Assembly: GCA_014238425.1 (NCBI GenBank)
Contig: JABABD010000040.1
Coordinates: forward strand, 62,001 to 126,000
Direction of reading: 5' to 3'
Length of the DNA stretch: 64,000 bases
Source: Flavobacteriaceae bacterium
Lineage (GTDB): Bacteria; Bacteroidota; Bacteroidia; Flavobacteriales; Flavobacteriaceae
Positions 61,907 to 64,000 of the stretch are shown here, in pieces (the stretch's first letter is position 1; every line of letters starts with the position of its first letter). The notes beneath the pieces were generated by a model. It ran no database searches. It was not told the origin of the DNA and saw only the letters and a list, made by a program, of their open reading frames with translations. A program made the position numbers and the translations under genes.

Positions 61907-63130
61907 TTATTCAGAAATCGAAAAACCGAGTGATTTTAGGTCGCTCCAAAAATCGGGATATGATTTAGAAACTACTTCAGCATCATTTATTATCAAAGCG
62001 GTCTTAAGTGCTAAAGGCGCAAATGCCATAGCCATTCTATGGTCGTTATAGGTATCAATTGCAATATTTGATTCGCGCTCTGAAGTAGGCTTCATATGTA
62101 AGCTGTCATTAGTCACCTTAATAGTTCCTCCCAATTTTGATATTTCGGTCTTCAAAGCTTCCAGCCTATCGGTTTCCTTAATTTTTAAAGTATGAAGCCC
62201 AGTAAGGTCACATTGAACTCCTAGTCCTAAACACGTAACTGCAATAGTCTGAGCGATATCTGGAGCATTCTTGAGATTCAACTCTAATGCTTTAAGGCTA
62301 TCGGTATCTTTTTTGAGTATGATAGAGTGGTTACTAAAGGTTGTTTTGACTCCTAGATTTTTATAAATCTCGGCCAATACTGAATCTCCTTGAAGGCTAC
62401 TACCTTTATAAGATGATAATTCAATCTCAGTGCCAATCTCACTTAAGGCAACAATGCTGTAAAAATAAGATGCTGATGACCAATCTGATTCTACGACTAG
62501 TGTTTTGGGGTTTATTGCTCTTTGTATAGGTTTAACTTTAATTGTATTTTTTTCAAAAACAGTTTCAATGCCTAACTCATTTAATAGTGCGAGTGTCATT
62601 TTAATATAAGGGACCGATGTGATTTCACCTTTAAGAGTGAGAGTCAATCCATTTTTTAATTTAGACGCTATCAATAGCAAAGCAGAAATATACTGACTAC
62701 TTACATTTGCCTCCAAAGAAACTTTAGACGCATTCAATTCTTTACCAACTATTTTCAATGGTGGATACCCATCATTTTCTAAATAGGAAATATCAGCTCC
62801 TAAAATTTTTAATGCATCAACTAAAACTTTAATCGGACGCTCTTTCATCCGCTTTGAGCCTGTTAAAATTGTTTTCTTTCCTTCTTGAATTGAAAAATAA
62901 GCTGTTAAAAATCGCATGGCTGTTCCGGCATGATGGATATCTATTAATTCATCTGAGGACTTCAAGGCCTTGGCCATGAGTTGAGAATCGTCTGAATTAG
63001 ATATATTCTGAATTAACAGACTAGGATACAAGGCCTGGAGCAATAACATTCTATTAGATTCACTCTTTGAGCCTGTAACAGCAATAGTCGACTGTTTCTT
63101 TATGTTTGATTTTTGAAGTGTAAGTGTCAT
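61907..63130 (-). CDS. aroA: 3-phosphoshikimate 1-carboxyvinyltransferase (EPSP synthase)
   Basis: The 407-residue enzyme has the AroA blocks: VTGSKSESNRMLLLQALYPS (about 19-38; most relatives have SKSISNR), HAGTAMRFLTAYFS (about 75-88), VSSQYISALLLIASKL, VESDWSSASYFYSIVALSE, GLHTLKIKETDRLEALKTEI and YNDHRMAMAFAPLAL. It adds enolpyruvate to shikimate 3-phosphate in aromatic amino acid synthesis. It follows the MazG gene by 36 bases with a terminator-like hairpin between. Confidence 0.95.
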   Translation of the reverse strand: MTLTLQKSNIKKQSTIAVTGSKSESNRMLLLQALYPSLLIQNISNSDDSQLMAKALKSSDELIDIHHAGTAMRFLTAYFSIQEGKKTILTGSKRMKERPIKVLVDALKILGADISYLENDGYPPLKIVGKELNASKVSLEANVSSQYISALLLIASKLKNGLTLTLKGEITSVPYIKMTLALLNELGIETVFEKNTIKVKPIQRAINPKTLVVESDWSSASYFYSIVALSEIGTEIELSSYKGSSLQGDSVLAEIYKNLGVKTTFSNHSIILKKDTDSLKALELNLKNAPDIAQTIAVTCLGLGVQCDLTGLHTLKIKETDRLEALKTEISKLGGTIKVTNDSLHMKPTSERESNIAIDTYNDHRMAMAFAPLALKTALIINDAEVVSKSYPDFWSDLKSLGFSISE

Positions 63131-63141
63131 GCAAAAAATAG

Positions 63142-63157
63142 TCCCGCTTATGCGGGA
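63142..63157 (-). terminator. Terminator hairpin between the MazG-type gene and aroA
   Basis: The stem tcccgc / gcggga with loop ttat (63142-63157), followed on the minus strand by a run of six T residues within about 3 bases, lies 9 bases after the MazG-type gene stop and 12 bases before the aroA start. Confidence 0.7.
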
Positions 63158-63165
63158 TTACAAAG

Positions 63166-63492
63166 TTATCTTAATTTTTTGTTTTTATGATGTCTATCGT
63201 GATCTCGTTTGGCTTTTATGTCTAGTTTTTTATTAAACGCTTCTTCAAGATTTACTCCAGTCTGATTGGCTAGACACAATACTACGAACATCACATCTGC
63301 TAACTCTTCACCGAGGTCCTTATCTTTATCACTTTCTTTTTCACTTTGTTCGCCATAACGCCTTGCAATTATGCGAGCAACCTCACCAACTTCTTCTGTC
63401 AATTGTGCCATATTGGTAAGCTCATTAAAGTAACGAACACCATGTTCCTTAATCCAATCATCTACAGCTTTTTGGGCATTTTGTATGTTCAT
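63166..63492 (-). CDS. MazG-like nucleotide pyrophosphohydrolase
   Basis: The 108-residue all-alpha NTP pyrophosphatase has the metal-binding motifs of the MazG/dUTPase-like superfamily: LTEEVGEVARIIARRYGEQ (about 30-48, ExxE) and DLGEELADVMFVVLCLANQ (about 58-76, ExxxD). Short single-domain members remove noncanonical nucleotides in the cytoplasm. The start overlaps the stop of the upstream transglutaminase-like gene by 4 bases, suggesting coupled expression. Confidence 0.92.
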   Translation of the reverse strand: MNIQNAQKAVDDWIKEHGVRYFNELTNMAQLTEEVGEVARIIARRYGEQSEKESDKDKDLGEELADVMFVVLCLANQTGVNLEEAFNKKLDIKAKRDHDRHHKNKKLR

Positions 63493-64000
63493 GGTTGTAT
63501 TTTTTTGAGGACTACTTTTTCAACTTGCTTTTCGGTTAGTAGTTTATAGAAATTCCTAAAATAGGTGTAATCAGATGGAATTACAAATGCAAAATTTAAA
63601 TCAAAGTTAATGGATAATTGCAGAAATTTTCCATTTTGATTAATCAAATACGTATACTTGCCAGCAGCATCATTAAAGGCAAAGGCTTCATTCTTAGGCA
63701 ATGATTCGACTTCATAGCCTTCAGGAATCATAATATTGATCATATATTTATCTGCTATCGGATATTGAAAATCAATAGGATAATCTCTGGTTTCCTGCTT
63801 GAAAGGGTTTTCTTCATTAGCTAAGAAAAGTAAAGGCGAAAAATACAACTTACCACCTATCTCTTCTACCGCATCAAACAACTCGTATTCATAAGATGCC
63901 ACAATTGGACTACTTAAATTATTGCTGTTCTTAATGTCAAGGTTACTAATTTCAATCTCTCCTTTATCTTTTTCTAAGAATTTGATATGGTCTTCTTTAC
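63489..64000 (-). CDS. C-terminal part of a DUF3857/transglutaminase-like protein, cut by window end
   Basis: The frame is open to base 64000, so the 5' part of the gene is outside the window; the apparent start near 63902 (GTG) is internal. About 170 residues are visible and match the C-terminal domain found after DUF3857 and transglutaminase-core domains in Bacteroidota proteins (EIGGKLYFSPLLFLANEENPF, TRDYPIDFQYPIADKYMINIMIPEGYEVESLP, FVIPSDYTYFRNFYKLLTEKQ). Those proteins are usually periplasmic. The catalytic Cys-His-Asp part is not in the window. Confidence 0.8.
   Translation of the reverse strand, partial: KEDHIKFLEKDKGEIEISNLDIKNSNNLSSPIVASYEYELFDAVEEIGGKLYFSPLLFLANEENPFKQETRDYPIDFQYPIADKYMINIMIPEGYEVESLPKNEAFAFNDAAGKYTYLINQNGKFLQLSINFDLNFAFVIPSDYTYFRNFYKLLTEKQVEKVVLKKIQP

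Noticed and set aside
63142..63157. tcccgc/gcggga hairpin as a REP-type mobile repeat
   Set aside because: Its place just after a stop codon and the following T-run on the minus strand make a terminator the simpler reading, although a repeat origin is not excluded.
1..64000. tRNA, rRNA, CRISPR arrays, insertion sequences, prophage
   Set aside because: I looked for cloverleaf-like sequences, regularly spaced repeats, transposase or integrase motifs and phage structural genes and found none.

Overview
This 64-kb window is a gene-dense, AT-rich piece of a bacterial chromosome from the phylum Bacteroidota, almost certainly family Flavobacteriaceae (the general look is that of marine genera such as Winogradskyella or Psychroserpens, but genus cannot be fixed from the sequence). 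The evidence is the gliding-motility pair gldB/gldC, several secreted proteins with C-terminal type IX secretion (T9SS) sorting domains, single-chain GcvP, Bacteroidota promoter boxes of the TAnnTTTG type, and weak ribosome-binding sites. I saw no rRNA, tRNA, CRISPR array, insertion sequence, integrase or phage module. No stretch without a gene exceeds 300 bases; the longest gaps are about 200 bases.

Layout. 1-10.2 kb: 3' part of rarA, then a six-gene leftward cluster (radC, a polysaccharide-deacetylase-like gene, a yjjG-type nucleotidase, a lipoprotein, an outer-membrane barrel, a periplasmic protein), two small rightward genes, mpl and a TPR protein. 10.3-16.4 kb: a giant alpha-2-macroglobulin-like protein with an intact thioester motif. 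16.6-22.1 kb: doxX, a DinB-like protein, a DUF4136 lipoprotein, obgE, a fused hypoxanthine phosphoribosyltransferase/adenylate kinase, and the divergent purK-purE pair. 22.3-35 kb: surface and signalling genes: two tandem paralogous T9SS cargo proteins bracketed by a matching 30-base repeat, an M3 peptidase, a divergent LytS/LytTR two-component pair, a secreted M43-like metalloprotease, and an ECF sigma factor with a small zinc anti-sigma factor.

35.1-43.8 kb: gcvP, a short KAS III / methyltransferase / glycosyltransferase run, a PafA-like alkaline phosphatase and an MlaE/MlaF ABC transporter pair. 43.8-53.3 kb: an AraC regulator, a DUF6265 lipoprotein, a DUF389 membrane protein, manC, a SprT-like gene, gldC-gldB, nadE, a LuxR-type regulator with a non-canonical receiver, and dnaG lacking the usual zinc ligands. 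53.4-64 kb: an arylsulfotransferase-like lipoprotein, a second ECF sigma / anti-sigma / outer-membrane protein operon, a polyprenyl diphosphate synthase, a T9SS protein, rlmN, queA, aroA, a MazG-type pyrophosphohydrolase and the 3' end of a DUF3857/transglutaminase-like gene cut by the window edge.

Most genes are housekeeping, envelope or surface-protein functions; I do not find a clear new multi-gene defence or biosynthetic system. The most unusual items are the Hpt-Adk fusion, the receiver domain with Glu at the phosphorylation position, the zinc-less primase, the paired ATCGAT repeats around the T9SS paralogues, a palindromic repeat translated inside the alpha-2-macroglobulin gene, divergent promoters whose -7 boxes form inverted repeats, and three genes that seem to start at TTG.
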